Assembly: GCF_001427385.1 (NCBI RefSeq)
Contig: NZ_LMGJ01000034.1
Coordinates: 1 to 34,588, forward strand
DNA: 34,588 bases
DNA from: Mesorhizobium sp. Root157
Lineage (GTDB): Bacteria > Pseudomonadota > Alphaproteobacteria > Rhizobiales > Rhizobiaceae
Direction of reading: 5' to 3'
Positions 1 through 7,796 of this stretch are shown one piece after another (the first letter of the stretch is position 1; each line of letters starts with the position of its first letter). The position numbers and the translations under genes were made by a program. The notes below the pieces were generated by a model that was not told where the DNA came from, made no database searches, and worked only from the letters and a program-made list of their open reading frames with translations.

Positions 1-100
1 TGCCCCCGCCACTCACCGCGTTGGGGGAAGGTTCACATGGCTCAATTCTCAATGGAAATTATGCGCCTAACCGGCTCAGTTCCGCGTGGAAACCAACATC
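1..100 (+). other. Probable CRISPR leader (partial, at window edge)
   Basis: These 100 bases precede the first repeat of the CRISPR array and contain no convincing gene. Leader status is inferred from array polarity: the repeats end in GAAAC on the plus strand, and the degenerate repeat lies at the far (right) end, so new spacers should enter here. Bases 84-93 (GCGTGGAAAC) resemble the repeat's 3' end with a few bases missing, 7 nt before repeat 1; this may be chance. If the system is complete, cas genes would be expected to the left, outside the window. Confidence 0.5.
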
Positions 101-710
101 GTCGCCTCTCGCACGGAGGCGTGGGTCGAAACGGGGTAATGACCAACGCTATGAAGGGTCCCAGCCGTCGCCTCTCGCACGGAGGCGTGGGTCGAAACTT
201 GGCCAGCCGCCGCCATGTCGAGCGCCGTGCCGTCGCCTCTCGCACGGAGGCGTGGGTCGAAACTCAGTTCCTCCAGGTCGTCGCGATCCTCGATCTGTCG
301 CCTCTCGCACGGAGGCGTGGGTCGAAACTACGTACGCCATCGCGATCTGCCCGAAGATGTTCGTCGCCTCTCGCACGGAGGCGTGGATCGAAACAATCCA
401 GCGATCGATGCCGCGTCGGCCAAGCAGGTCGCCTCTCGCACGGAGGCGTGGATCGAAACGATCAATGACGAATCAGGAGCGCTTAGCGCGACCGGTCGCC
501 TCTCGCACGGAGGCGTGGGTCGAAACGAAAGAAGCTTTCGAAGCGCTCACCGCCATTGAGTCGCCTCTCGCACGGGGGCGTGGGTCGAAACCGCTTCAAG
601 GACGCCAACGGGGTGCCTGTGCCTGTCGCCTCTCGCACGGAGGCGTGGGTCGAAACATCTCCGAACTCATCCGTGCTGCGAATGAGGCGCGCTCAGGCGT
701 GGGTCGAAAC
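101..710 (+). CRISPR. CRISPR array, type I-C-like, 10 repeats and 9 spacers
   Basis: A 32-nt repeat beginning GTCGCCTC and ending GGGTCGAAAC starts at 101, 167, 232, 297, 363, 428, 495, 560 and 625; a truncated tenth copy ends at 710. Spacers are 33-35 nt and all different. The repeat can form a hairpin with stem CGCCTC/GAGGCG, and its length and GTCGC...GAAAC ends match type I-C repeats, so the subtype is an inference from repeat sequence alone. Variants: repeats 5 and 6 read GGATCG instead of GGGTCG in the 3' handle; repeat 8 reads GGGGGCG instead of GGAGGCG, which keeps the stem by a G-U pair. Repeat 10 keeps only about its last 16 nt. Transcription is expected left to right. No cas gene is visible. 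Confidence 0.97.
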
Positions 711-921
711 AACAGAAACAGAATCGACGGATAGTTCCACTCCCTTGTTTTTGCAGGGTTTTGGATGGCGGCTGGTGCCGTTCCTTCCAGTTGCCGTAAA
801 AGCGCCTTCAATCGACGTAGCGGTTAGGCTAGACCGCGCGGCGGTTTGTCATGGTTATGAAGCCTTGATCCTTGGCTGTGTCGGGATCACAGTAGCCGAG
901 CAGACGAAGCAGGTTTGATCG
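711..921. other. Intergenic stretch between CRISPR array and DUF2478 gene
   Basis: No supported gene. An open frame continues out of the array to 918, but it only reads through the repeats and is not a credible protein. Bases 831-847 can form a 7-bp hairpin (one G-T pair, 3-nt loop GCG), followed by TTTGTC rather than a clear T-run, so it is at best a weak terminator for array transcription. A modest Shine-Dalgarno-like AGCAGG lies at 908-913, 8 nt before the next gene. No recognisable promoter was found. Confidence 0.5.
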
Positions 922-1470
922 ATGATGGGAAATGCAATCGCAGCGATCGCAGGTGCCGAAGGCGCCGTCATTGAGGAACTGCTGGAGCGAGCGGCGACTG
1001 ATTGGCGCGCCAGCGGGCTGAAGGTCTGCGGCGCCCTGGCCGAATCGGATCGCATTGCGGATCGCACGTGCAGCGCCGGCTTCTTGCGTAATATCGAGAC
1101 CGGCGCGCGCTTTGCCATGTATCTCAAGGATCCGCCCGCCCATACGTCGTGCCACCTTGACGAGAACGGCATCGTGGATGCATGCGCAAGTCTGTCCAAC
1201 CAGATCGCGGCAAGCGACGTCGTCGTGCTGAGCAAGTTCGGTAAGGTCGAGGCGGTCGGCAGCGGCTTGTTCGAGGCGTTCGTGAGCGCCATCGCGCAGG
1301 GCAAGCCGATCCTGACCTCGGTCGCGCCGAAACACCTCTATGCCTGGCAAAGGTTTGCACCGGATGCCGTGTTCATTCGCCCAGAGCGGGCCTTGCTGGA
1401 GCAATGGCTGAGCGGTGTCTTGCACTGTTCTCCGCAAAGTTCATCGATACAGGCCGTGGCGCACTCCTGA
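922..1470 (+). CDS. DUF2478 family protein (putative nucleotide-binding protein)
   Basis: A 182-residue soluble protein with no signal peptide or membrane segment. It has the hallmarks of DUF2478: an N-terminal alpha/beta half, a central segment where the protein is said to be derived from two or more strands around the aspartate of DVVVLS, and the signature SKFGKVEAVGSGL followed by GKPILTSV. The family is often called an NTPase or molybdenum-transport-associated protein because of gene neighbourhood; its biochemical function is not established. Start: ATG at 922, directly followed by another ATG at 925; the upstream in-frame TGA at 916-918 rules out a longer form. It is convergent with cobT (19-nt gap) and is not part of the cob operon, though adjacency to cofactor genes may hint at a metal or cofactor role. 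No molybdate transporter is in the window. Confidence 0.8.
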   Translation: MMGNAIAAIAGAEGAVIEELLERAATDWRASGLKVCGALAESDRIADRTCSAGFLRNIETGARFAMYLKDPPAHTSCHLDENGIVDACASLSNQIAASDVVVLSKFGKVEAVGSGLFEAFVSAIAQGKPILTSVAPKHLYAWQRFAPDAVFIRPERALLEQWLSGVLHCSPQSSSIQAVAHS

Positions 1471-1489
1471 CGCTGACATCGCCGGCAGC

Positions 1490-2500
1490 CTATTTCTCCG
1501 AGACACCCGCTTCGGCAAAGCTTGCCATGCGCGCATGGCATTCCAGCGCCGAACGCACGATGTTGACGGCAAGACAAGCGCCTGAGCCTTCGCCAAGCCG
1601 CATGCCGAGGTCGAGCAATGGCTGCAGGCTGAGGGCTTCGAGCAGATTGCGGTGGCCGGCTTCGGCTGAAACGTGGGCGGCCAGTGTGTGGGCAAGGCCG
1701 GTCGGGTGTAGGCTGGCCAAAGGGGCCGCAGCAGCCGTGCAGACGAAGCCGTCCAGCAGGACAGGAATGCCGTGATGGCGGGCAGCGAGCGTGGCGCCGA
1801 GGATGGCAGCAAGCTCGCGCCCGCCCAGATTTGCAGCAATCTTGAGCGGATCGGACAGTGTTTCGGCGTGGCGGGCGAGGCCAGCATCGATGGCCTTGAT
1901 CTTGCGCGCCAGGCCTGAATCGTCGACGCCGGTGCCGCGCCCGGTCCATTTCTCGGCCCCGCCGCCAAACAGGGCCGCGGAAATGGCAGCAGCGGGCGTG
2001 GTGTTACCGATGCCCATTTCGCCGAAGCAGACGAGGTCGAGATCCTTCGTGACGGCGTCGTAGCCGGCCGAGACGGCAGTGAGGAATGCGGCCTCGTCCA
2101 TTGCCGCCTCTTGCGTGAAGTCACTGGCCGGATGGTCGAGGTCGAGCGGGATGACCGCAAGGTCGGCGCCTGCGACGCGGGCAAGCTGGTTGATGGCCGC
2201 GCCGCCGCCGGCGAAATTCGCCACCATCTGCACGGTCACTTCCGAGGGGAAGGCGGAGACGCCTTGCGCGGTGACGCCATGGTTGCCGGCGAAGACGAAG
2301 ACCTTGACCCGGTCAAGCTTCGGCATGTCGCGGCTTTGCCAACGGGCCAGCCATGCGGCGATGGATTCCAGCCGGCCGAGGCTGCCTTGCGGCTTGGTCA
2401 GCGTGTCCTGCCTGCGGGCAACCGCGGCCGCTGCGGCGTCGCTGCCGGCTGGCAGGTTGATGCAAGCCGAACGCAGGTCATCGAGCGATTTGAAGGGCAT
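1490..2500 (-). CDS. cobT: Nicotinate-nucleotide--dimethylbenzimidazole phosphoribosyltransferase
   Basis: Makes alpha-ribazole phosphate from 5,6-dimethylbenzimidazole and nicotinate mononucleotide, the lower-ligand branch of B12 synthesis (called CobU in the Pseudomonas denitrificans nomenclature; not the cobaltochelatase CobT). The 336 residues are close to the usual family length. Visible family motifs are TKPQGSLGRLE near residue 35, FAGNHGVTAQGVSAFP near 70, GEMGIGNTTPAAA near 160, LLDGFV near 246 and GEGSGA near the C terminus, with Glu304 as the probable catalytic base. Start ATG at 2500; a GGAG sits about 11 nt upstream. It is the last gene of the minus-strand cob operon, 24 nt after cobS, and faces the DUF2478 gene. 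Confidence 0.97.
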   Translation of the reverse strand: MPFKSLDDLRSACINLPAGSDAAAAAVARRQDTLTKPQGSLGRLESIAAWLARWQSRDMPKLDRVKVFVFAGNHGVTAQGVSAFPSEVTVQMVANFAGGGAAINQLARVAGADLAVIPLDLDHPASDFTQEAAMDEAAFLTAVSAGYDAVTKDLDLVCFGEMGIGNTTPAAAISAALFGGGAEKWTGRGTGVDDSGLARKIKAIDAGLARHAETLSDPLKIAANLGGRELAAILGATLAARHHGIPVLLDGFVCTAAAAPLASLHPTGLAHTLAAHVSAEAGHRNLLEALSLQPLLDLGMRLGEGSGACLAVNIVRSALECHARMASFAEAGVSEK

Positions 2501-2524
2501 GGCAGAAAAATCTCCGAAAAAGAA

Positions 2525-3283
2525 TCAGGAAAGAACGACGGAAGCGACGAGAAGCACGGCGATCTCGGCGAACTGTTGCAGCGCGCCGATCGTATCGCCT
2601 GTGTGGCCACCGATTTGGCGCAGGCAAAGCGCGCGCAGGCCAACGAAAATCACGGCAAGCAGGATGGCCGCGCTGACGGCACTGGCTGGACCCAGCAGCA
2701 AAAGGGCAGCGATGCCGATGGCTGCGCCGACGATGGCCGTTTCGCTTGAAACTGTGCCGGCGCCGGCCGACAGGCCGTCGCTGCGGGCGGGCGGCAGTGC
2801 GTGCATGAAGGCGCCCAGCAGGCCGCGTGAAGCCATGTGCGACGCAACAAGCGCGGCAAACACGCCTGCGGGGCTGGCAAGTTCGTTCAAGGCGGTCCAG
2901 CGGATCAGTATCGACAGCGCGAGTGCGGATGCGCCATAGGCGCCGATGCGGCTGTCACGCATGATTTCCAGCTTTCTTTCGCGCGACTTGCCGCCGCCGA
3001 AGCCATCGGCGACGTCCGAAAGACCGTCTTCATGCAGGCATCCGGTGGCGAGCATCGTTGCGGCGAGGGTGAGCGCCGCCGCCGTGGCGGACGAAAGACC
3101 GAGCGTGGTCGCGATGGCATAAATGAGTGTGGCCAGGAGTGCGACGGCCAAGCCCGCGACCGGTGCGGCCCAGATCGCCGCGGCAAGCGTACGGCCCCGG
3201 AAATCGAAGGCGGGCAAAGGCAAGCGGGTGAAGAAGACGAGGCAAAGCGCAGCGTCGTCGAACATCTGGCGGAGAGAGGGCAT
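2525..3283 (-). CDS. cobS: Adenosylcobinamide-GDP ribazoletransferase (cobalamin synthase)
   Basis: Integral membrane enzyme that joins adenosylcobinamide-GDP and alpha-ribazole (phosphate) to give adenosylcobalamin (phosphate); called CobV in P. denitrificans. The 252-residue protein has the family motif HEDGLSDVADGFGGG, rich in metal-binding Asp, followed by IMRDSRIGAYG, then several hydrophobic helices up to the C terminus. The start was set at the ATG at 3283 (MPSLRQMF...) and not at the longer open frame from 3382, because the longer form would overlap 90-odd nt of cobB and its first 33 residues are not family-like; AGAGG lies about 12 nt before 3283. The gap to cobB is 4 nt and to cobT 24 nt, in keeping with co-transcription. 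Confidence 0.94.
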   Translation of the reverse strand: MPSLRQMFDDAALCLVFFTRLPLPAFDFRGRTLAAAIWAAPVAGLAVALLATLIYAIATTLGLSSATAAALTLAATMLATGCLHEDGLSDVADGFGGGKSRERKLEIMRDSRIGAYGASALALSILIRWTALNELASPAGVFAALVASHMASRGLLGAFMHALPPARSDGLSAGAGTVSSETAIVGAAIGIAALLLLGPASAVSAAILLAVIFVGLRALCLRQIGGHTGDTIGALQQFAEIAVLLVASVVLS

Positions 3284-3287
3284 GCGG

Positions 3288-4604
3288 TCAGTCACCTCTC
3301 GCAATGGCGTGGAAGAAGGTGCCGCTGACCGATCCGCGCCTGTAACCGGACGGTCCGAGCGGCGCGCCCTGACCATCGGCAAGGTCGGTCAATGGCTGAT
3401 CGTTGCCCTCATTGATGGTCTGCGCGTAATGGAATTCGTGACCGCGCACGACCGTGCCTTGGGGGCCAAGCGAGCAGTCGGACAGAAGGCGGGCCTGACG
3501 ATAGCCGAGATGCATTTTGCGCTTGGCAAAGCTGGTGGTGTGGCCAAGCAGGCCAAGCATGCGGTGGATGGTGCCGCCGGCGTCCTGCAACGCCTTTCCC
3601 AGCACCATGAAGCCGCCGCACTCGCCATGCACTGGCTTTGCGCGCGCGAACTCAACCATGCCGCGACGGAAATTCGCGGCTGCGGCAAGCTTGCCGGCAT
3701 GCAATTCGGGATAGCCGCCGGGTAGCCAGCAGACATTGCAGCTCGGATCGGGCGCTTCATCGGCCAGCGGCGAGAAGGGCACGAGTTCGGCACCGGCTTT
3801 GCGCCAATGGTTCGCGACGTGCGGGTAGATGAAGGTGAAGGCGTTGTCCTGCGCCAAAGCGATGCGTTGTCCGGGCGGCGGCAGGGCGCAGGTAAAATCG
3901 CCGGCTGACGGCAGGAGCGGTGCGGCCAGCTGCATGACGGCGTCGAGGTCGAGCGAGCGTTCGACCATGTCGGCCATGCGGTCGATGAAGGCGATCAGGT
4001 CATCGTGCTCACCGGCCTGTACAAGTCCCAGATGCCGCTCGGGCATGGTCAGCGTCGGGTCGCGCATGATGGCACCGACCACCGGCAGGCCAAGCGCTTC
4101 GACGGCCTCGGTGCAAAGCTTGCGGTGGCGTTCGCTGCCCAGGCGGTTGAGGACGACGCCGGCGATGCGCACATCGGGCCGGTAGGCGGCAAAACCCTTG
4201 GCGACGGCGGCAACAGTGGTCGATTGACCGGAGACGTCGAGGACGAGGAGTGTGGGAATGCCGTACAAGGCGGCGAGGTCGGACGCCGCGCCGGAGCGGC
4301 CGGGCGTGCCGGGGATGCCGTCGAACAAGCCCATGGCGCTTTCGAGCACGATGAAATCGGCATTTTCAGCGGCTTCGCCGGCAAGCGCGTTGAGAAGGGC
4401 CGGAGCCATCGCCCAACTGTCGAGATTGACGCCGGAAAGGCCGGTGGCGGCTTCGTGGAAGCCGGGGTCGATATAATCAGGGCCTGACTTGGCTCCTCGC
4501 ACGCGGATGCCGCGCCGGGCCAGCGCCCGCAGGATGCCGATGGTGACGCTGGTCTTGCCCGAGCCGGAGCGCGGTGCGCCGATGATGATGGCGCGAGCGC
4601 TCAT
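3288..4604 (-). CDS. cobB: Hydrogenobyrinic acid a,c-diamide synthase
   Basis: ATP- and glutamine-dependent amidation of the a and c acetate side chains of hydrogenobyrinic acid in the aerobic B12 pathway. In 438 residues it shows the N-terminal P-loop GAPRSGSGKTS (9-19), the CobB/CobQ NTPase part with SGPDYIDPGFH (40-50) and MGLFDG (91-96), and a C-terminal class I-type glutamine amidotransferase domain with the nucleophile Cys329 in HGECGGFMVLG. The RGHEFHY (387-393) and SGTFFHA (427-433) segments are typical of the family; His432 is the likely triad histidine. Its context with CobG, CobN and CobW argues for the aerobic CobB and not the anaerobic CbiA cobyrinate enzyme. Start ATG at 4604 overlaps the cobA stop by 4 nt (ATGA). 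Confidence 0.96.
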   Translation of the reverse strand: MSARAIIIGAPRSGSGKTSVTIGILRALARRGIRVRGAKSGPDYIDPGFHEAATGLSGVNLDSWAMAPALLNALAGEAAENADFIVLESAMGLFDGIPGTPGRSGAASDLAALYGIPTLLVLDVSGQSTTVAAVAKGFAAYRPDVRIAGVVLNRLGSERHRKLCTEAVEALGLPVVGAIMRDPTLTMPERHLGLVQAGEHDDLIAFIDRMADMVERSLDLDAVMQLAAPLLPSAGDFTCALPPPGQRIALAQDNAFTFIYPHVANHWRKAGAELVPFSPLADEAPDPSCNVCWLPGGYPELHAGKLAAAANFRRGMVEFARAKPVHGECGGFMVLGKALQDAGGTIHRMLGLLGHTTSFAKRKMHLGYRQARLLSDCSLGPQGTVVRGHEFHYAQTINEGNDQPLTDLADGQGAPLGPSGYRRGSVSGTFFHAIARGD

Positions 4605-5416
4605 GACGCACCGGCCAGCTTGGCGCGCAGCGCAACGATGCCGCCCACCACGATCAGCGCGGGGGAGACGACGTTTTCGCGGTTCGCCGCTTCGACAAGC
4701 GTGCCTAGCGTGGCGACGACGGTGCGCTCTTGCGGCAAGGTGGCGTTTTCGATCAGCGCTGCTGGTGTGTCGGGTGACAGGCCGCCGGCAAACAGGTCCG
4801 CGACCGTCGCGGCCATATGCGTCAGTCCCATATAGATGACGATGGGCTGGCCGGTGCGGGCAAGGGCTGTCCAGTCGGGACGATCGTCGGAAACGGCGGC
4901 GAAGCCGGTGGCCAGAATGATGGCGCCGTTGATGCCCCGCATGGTGGCGGGGATACCAGCCGAGGTCAGACCGCCGAAGGCGGAGGTGACGCCGGGCAGC
5001 ACGCGGTAGGGGATGGCGCTTTCAACCAGCGCCTGCACTTCCTCGCCGCCGCGCCCGAACACATAAGGATGGCCGCCTTTGAGTCGCACCACCTTGCGGC
5101 CTTGCCGCGCAAGGCCGACAAGCAGCGTGTTGATGTCTTTTTGCGGGATGGACAGACGGCCGCCGCGCTTGCCGACAAAGAATTTTTCCGCCTGCTCGGC
5201 CACGGCGATGATTTCGGGCGACACCAGCGCGTCATGCACCAATGCGTCGGCCTGACCGAGCGCGCTCACGACATCGAGGGTCAACAGGCCGGGATCGCCC
5301 GGCCCGGCTCCTGCCAGCCAGACATGACCGGGCTCAAGGACGCGCAGCTTGACGTCCAGGCGGTTCAGCGCCTGCTCGATCGCCGTGTTGGCGCTGCCGT
5401 TTTTATTATCGCTCAT
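4601..5416 (-). CDS. cobA: Uroporphyrinogen-III C-methyltransferase (SUMT)
   Basis: Transfers two methyl groups from S-adenosylmethionine to uroporphyrinogen III, making precorrin-2, the entry step into corrin synthesis. The 271 residues have the tetrapyrrole methylase fold: [12 protein letters not shown] at 36-47, VHDALVS near 60, GKRGG at 82-86 and YVFGRGGEE at 118-126. Two positions are unusual: the normally invariant SUMT motif GGDP reads GGHP here (His116), and the THR motif reads TMR (158-160). Whether these are lineage variants or weaken activity cannot be told from this sequence. Residues 1-28 form a polar N-terminal extension. The gene overlaps cobM and cobB by 4 nt each (ATGA). Confidence 0.93.
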   Translation of the reverse strand: MSDNKNGSANTAIEQALNRLDVKLRVLEPGHVWLAGAGPGDPGLLTLDVVSALGQADALVHDALVSPEIIAVAEQAEKFFVGKRGGRLSIPQKDINTLLVGLARQGRKVVRLKGGHPYVFGRGGEEVQALVESAIPYRVLPGVTSAFGGLTSAGIPATMRGINGAIILATGFAAVSDDRPDWTALARTGQPIVIYMGLTHMAATVADLFAGGLSPDTPAALIENATLPQERTVVATLGTLVEAANRENVVSPALIVVGGIVALRAKLAGAS

Positions 5417-6177
5417 AGTCCGTCCCGCCCGCGAAAGCGCCGTTGGTAGTAAGCGTCATAGAGGGAGCTTTCGGTGAAGTCGGTCGCGGCCAGCGAGTGG
5501 CCGACGAAGATGATCGCCGTGCGCTCAATGGGGTCGGCCTTTAACTGAGCTTCGATGGTGGCCAATGTGCCGGTGACGATACGCTCATCCGGCCAGGAGG
5601 CGCGAAAGACGATAGCGACCGGGCAGTCCGCACCGTAGAGCGGGGTGAGTTCAACAACCACACGGTCGAGGGAGTGGATTGCAAGGTGGATGGCAAGCGT
5701 CGCGCCGGTGCGGCCGAATCCGGCTAGCGTCTCGCCGGGCGGCATCTTGGATGCTCGGCCCGACACGCGGGTGAGAACAAGGCTTTGGGCGATCTCTGGA
5801 ATGGTGAGTTCGCGACCAAGGGAGGCGGCGGCGGCGGCAAAAGAAGGCACGCCGGGGGTAAGCGTATAGGAGATGCCATGCCGTTGTAGCCGGCGGATCT
5901 GCTCGGCGACGGCGCTCCACACCGAAAGGTCGCCGGAATGTAGCCGGGCGACATCGTGGCCCGCCTGGTGGGCAGCGAGATAGGCGGCCTCGATCTCGTC
6001 CAGCGACATGGGGGCGGTGTCGATCAGCTTCGTGCCGGGCGTGCAGTGGTCGAGGAGTTCGGGCGCGAGGATGGAGCCGGCATAGAGGCAGACGGGGCAG
6101 GAGCCAAGCAGCCTTGCGCCACGCACGGTGATGAGGTCGGCAGCGCCGGGGCCTGCGCCAATGAAATGGACGGTCAT
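5413..6177 (-). CDS. cobM: Precorrin-4 C11-methyltransferase
   Basis: SAM-dependent methylation of precorrin-4 at C11, giving precorrin-5. The 254-residue tetrapyrrole methylase begins with [17 protein letters not shown], and has [28 protein letters not shown] and [15 protein letters not shown] in the expected order; the GDLS(V/I)W and the long C-terminal [14 protein letters not shown] segment separate CobM from the other methylases in the cluster. Start ATG at 6177 overlaps the cobE stop (ATGA), and its end overlaps the cobA start in the same way, so the three genes are probably translationally coupled. Confidence 0.96.
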   Translation of the reverse strand: MTVHFIGAGPGAADLITVRGARLLGSCPVCLYAGSILAPELLDHCTPGTKLIDTAPMSLDEIEAAYLAAHQAGHDVARLHSGDLSVWSAVAEQIRRLQRHGISYTLTPGVPSFAAAAASLGRELTIPEIAQSLVLTRVSGRASKMPPGETLAGFGRTGATLAIHLAIHSLDRVVVELTPLYGADCPVAIVFRASWPDERIVTGTLATIEAQLKADPIERTAIIFVGHSLAATDFTESSLYDAYYQRRFRGRDGL

Positions 6178-6560
6178 TTGGTGTCTCCGGCAACGGCGAT
6201 GGCGCAGGTGACAGGGCCAAGCACGGTGCGTGGTCCCAAGAGGCGGGCGCGGTGGCCGGCGGCGGCAAGAGCTGCCGTTTCGGACACTGATGGCGTGCCC
6301 GCAGCGGCCAGCGAGCGCCCCGACCGTGTAAGGCCGCGTAGCGAAACGATCTGCAAGGCGGGTCCATCGACAAGGAAAACGGGCAGGCGCAATTCATGTC
6401 CGGCAGAGAAGATCGCATCTTCATGCGCCTTCAGCTTGGCGGTGGCCAGGCCGGACAACGAGGCCGACGACAATCCATGCGATTGCAAGGCAGCTTCGAC
6501 GGCGGCCAGGATCTGCTCAGTGCTGACGCCCTTTCGGCAGCCTATACCGGCAACAATCAT
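6174..6560 (-). CDS. cobE: Cobalamin biosynthesis protein CobE (CbiG C-terminal type)
   Basis: A 128-residue protein corresponding to the CbiG C-terminal domain. It begins [13 protein letters not shown] and contains [15 protein letters not shown], the family's best-conserved segment. CobE is found with aerobic cob genes; its exact role is not settled, though a part in handling intermediates around the CobM step has been suggested. Start: the ATG at 6560, which overlaps the cobL TGA (6559-6557), was preferred to an upstream start at 6605 that would run into cobL and adds residues unlike the family. It overlaps cobM by 4 nt. Confidence 0.9.
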   Translation of the reverse strand: MIVAGIGCRKGVSTEQILAAVEAALQSHGLSSASLSGLATAKLKAHEDAIFSAGHELRLPVFLVDGPALQIVSLRGLTRSGRSLAAAGTPSVSETAALAAAGHRARLLGPRTVLGPVTCAIAVAGDTK

Positions 6561-7795
6561 GGCTTCACCCAGTTCCAGTGGGTGATCGGCATGGCTGCGC
6601 GCCAACCTTGCATCGAGCCGATGGGGGCAGCGCGCGAAACGGCAATGCGGGTGAGATCGCCACCGAGCGCGGCATGGCGGGCAATGAGCAGCGCCTCCAT
6701 TTCGAGCGTCACGGCATTGGCGACAAGCCGTCCGCAGGGAAGCAGGGCGCTCACGGCAGCGTCAAGCACACCTGGATCGCTGCCGCCGCCGCCGATGAAG
6801 ATGGCGTCTGGCGTTTCGAGCCCGGTCAGAACTTGCGGCGCAGTGCCCTGGACCACGGAGAGGCCGGGTACGCCGAAGGCGGCGGCGTTGCGTCGGATAC
6901 GAGCGCCACGTTCGGCGTCTGCCTCGATGGCAATCGCGCGCAGCGACGGGTGCGACAACATCCATTCAATGCCGATGGAGCCGGAGCCGGCGCCGATGTC
7001 CCACAGCAATTCGCCGCGCCGGGGGGCTAGGGCGGAAAGGGTAAGCGCGCGGACCTCGCGCTTGGTGATCTGGCCGTCATGCTCGAACAGGTCGTCGGCC
7101 AGCCCAACCGACAAAGGCAGGACGCGCGCCTGTGAACTTGATTCAACCTCGATTGCCAAAATATTGAGCGGATTGATGTTTTCGATGTCGAAGGTGTTTG
7201 CGCGGGCGGTGCGCGCGGCCTCGTTCGGACCGCCGAGCGCCTCCAGCACGGTCAATCGGCTCGGCCCGAAGCCGATATCCGTGAGCAGCCCGGCAATGGC
7301 GGCAGGAGATTCCGCATCGGAGGTGAGGGCAAGGATGCGCGTACCATGGTGCAGCAAGGGCCGCACAAGATCCAGCGGGCGGCCATGCAGCGAAACAGTC
7401 TCGACATCCTGCAGGGCCCAGCCGAGCCGGGACGCAGCCAGCGAGAAGGAAGATGGCGCCGGGATGATGCGCATTTCTGCGATGGGCAGCTTTTTGGCCA
7501 GCGTCACGCCGACGCCGTAAAGGAAGGGATCGCCAGAGGCGAGCACGCAGACAGTGCGGCCAGCGAGGGCGACGACTTCGGCCATGCCAGCGTCGAAGGG
7601 CGTGGGCCAGGGACGGGCTTTTCCCCTGACAAGGGAGTGGGCGAGTTCGAGGTGGCGCTTGCCGCCGAAGACGAACTCGGCAGCTCCTATGGTGCGCTTG
7701 GCCTCGTCGCCCAGACCCGCTACACCATCTTCGCCGATACCGACGACGGTGAGCCATGCGTTGCGGGCGGCAAGCGGCGTTTGCTCAGCAGGCAT
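6557..7795 (-). CDS. cobL: Precorrin-6Y C5,15-methyltransferase (decarboxylating)
   Basis: Bifunctional enzyme: two SAM-dependent methylations (C5 and C15) and decarboxylation of the C12 acetate of precorrin-6B, giving precorrin-8X. The 412 residues hold an N-terminal CobL/CbiE tetrapyrrole methylase (VVGIGEDG at 17-24, ASGDPFLYG at 86-94, IPAPSSFSLA at 111-120) and a C-terminal CbiT-like Rossmann methyltransferase (DIGAGSGSIG at 266-275, IGGGGSDPGVLDA near 334-346). This CbiE-CbiT fusion is normal for CobL. The ATG at 7795 overlaps the divergent cobK start, so there is no room for a promoter between them; its ribosome site (GGTAGG) lies inside the antisense of cobK. It ends in an ATGA overlap with cobE. 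Confidence 0.96.
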   Translation of the reverse strand: MPAEQTPLAARNAWLTVVGIGEDGVAGLGDEAKRTIGAAEFVFGGKRHLELAHSLVRGKARPWPTPFDAGMAEVVALAGRTVCVLASGDPFLYGVGVTLAKKLPIAEMRIIPAPSSFSLAASRLGWALQDVETVSLHGRPLDLVRPLLHHGTRILALTSDAESPAAIAGLLTDIGFGPSRLTVLEALGGPNEAARTARANTFDIENINPLNILAIEVESSSQARVLPLSVGLADDLFEHDGQITKREVRALTLSALAPRRGELLWDIGAGSGSIGIEWMLSHPSLRAIAIEADAERGARIRRNAAAFGVPGLSVVQGTAPQVLTGLETPDAIFIGGGGSDPGVLDAAVSALLPCGRLVANAVTLEMEALLIARHAALGGDLTRIAVSRAAPIGSMQGWRAAMPITHWNWVKP

Positions 7796-7796
7796 G

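Noticed and set aside
413..426. Spacer 5 shares 14 nt (GCGTCGGCCAAGCA) with nuoE at 22498-22511, a possible self-targeting spacer
   Set aside because: The match is short, lies in the 3' half of the spacer away from the seed, and breaks on both sides; chance in GC-rich DNA is the simplest explanation.
831..847. Hairpin after the CRISPR array as an intrinsic terminator
   Set aside because: The stem is short and is followed by TTTGTC with no real T-run; noted in the intergenic entry only.
21..918. Several open frames of 110-240 codons running through the CRISPR array
   Set aside because: They are repetitive translations of the repeat (RLSHGGVGRN, VASRTEAWVET, SPLARRRGSK) in the three frames and carry no protein family signal.
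6561..6605. Upstream extension of cobE to 6605
   Set aside because: It would overlap the cobL end by about 49 nt and adds residues not seen in CobE; the ATGA overlap at 6560 matches the pattern of the operon.
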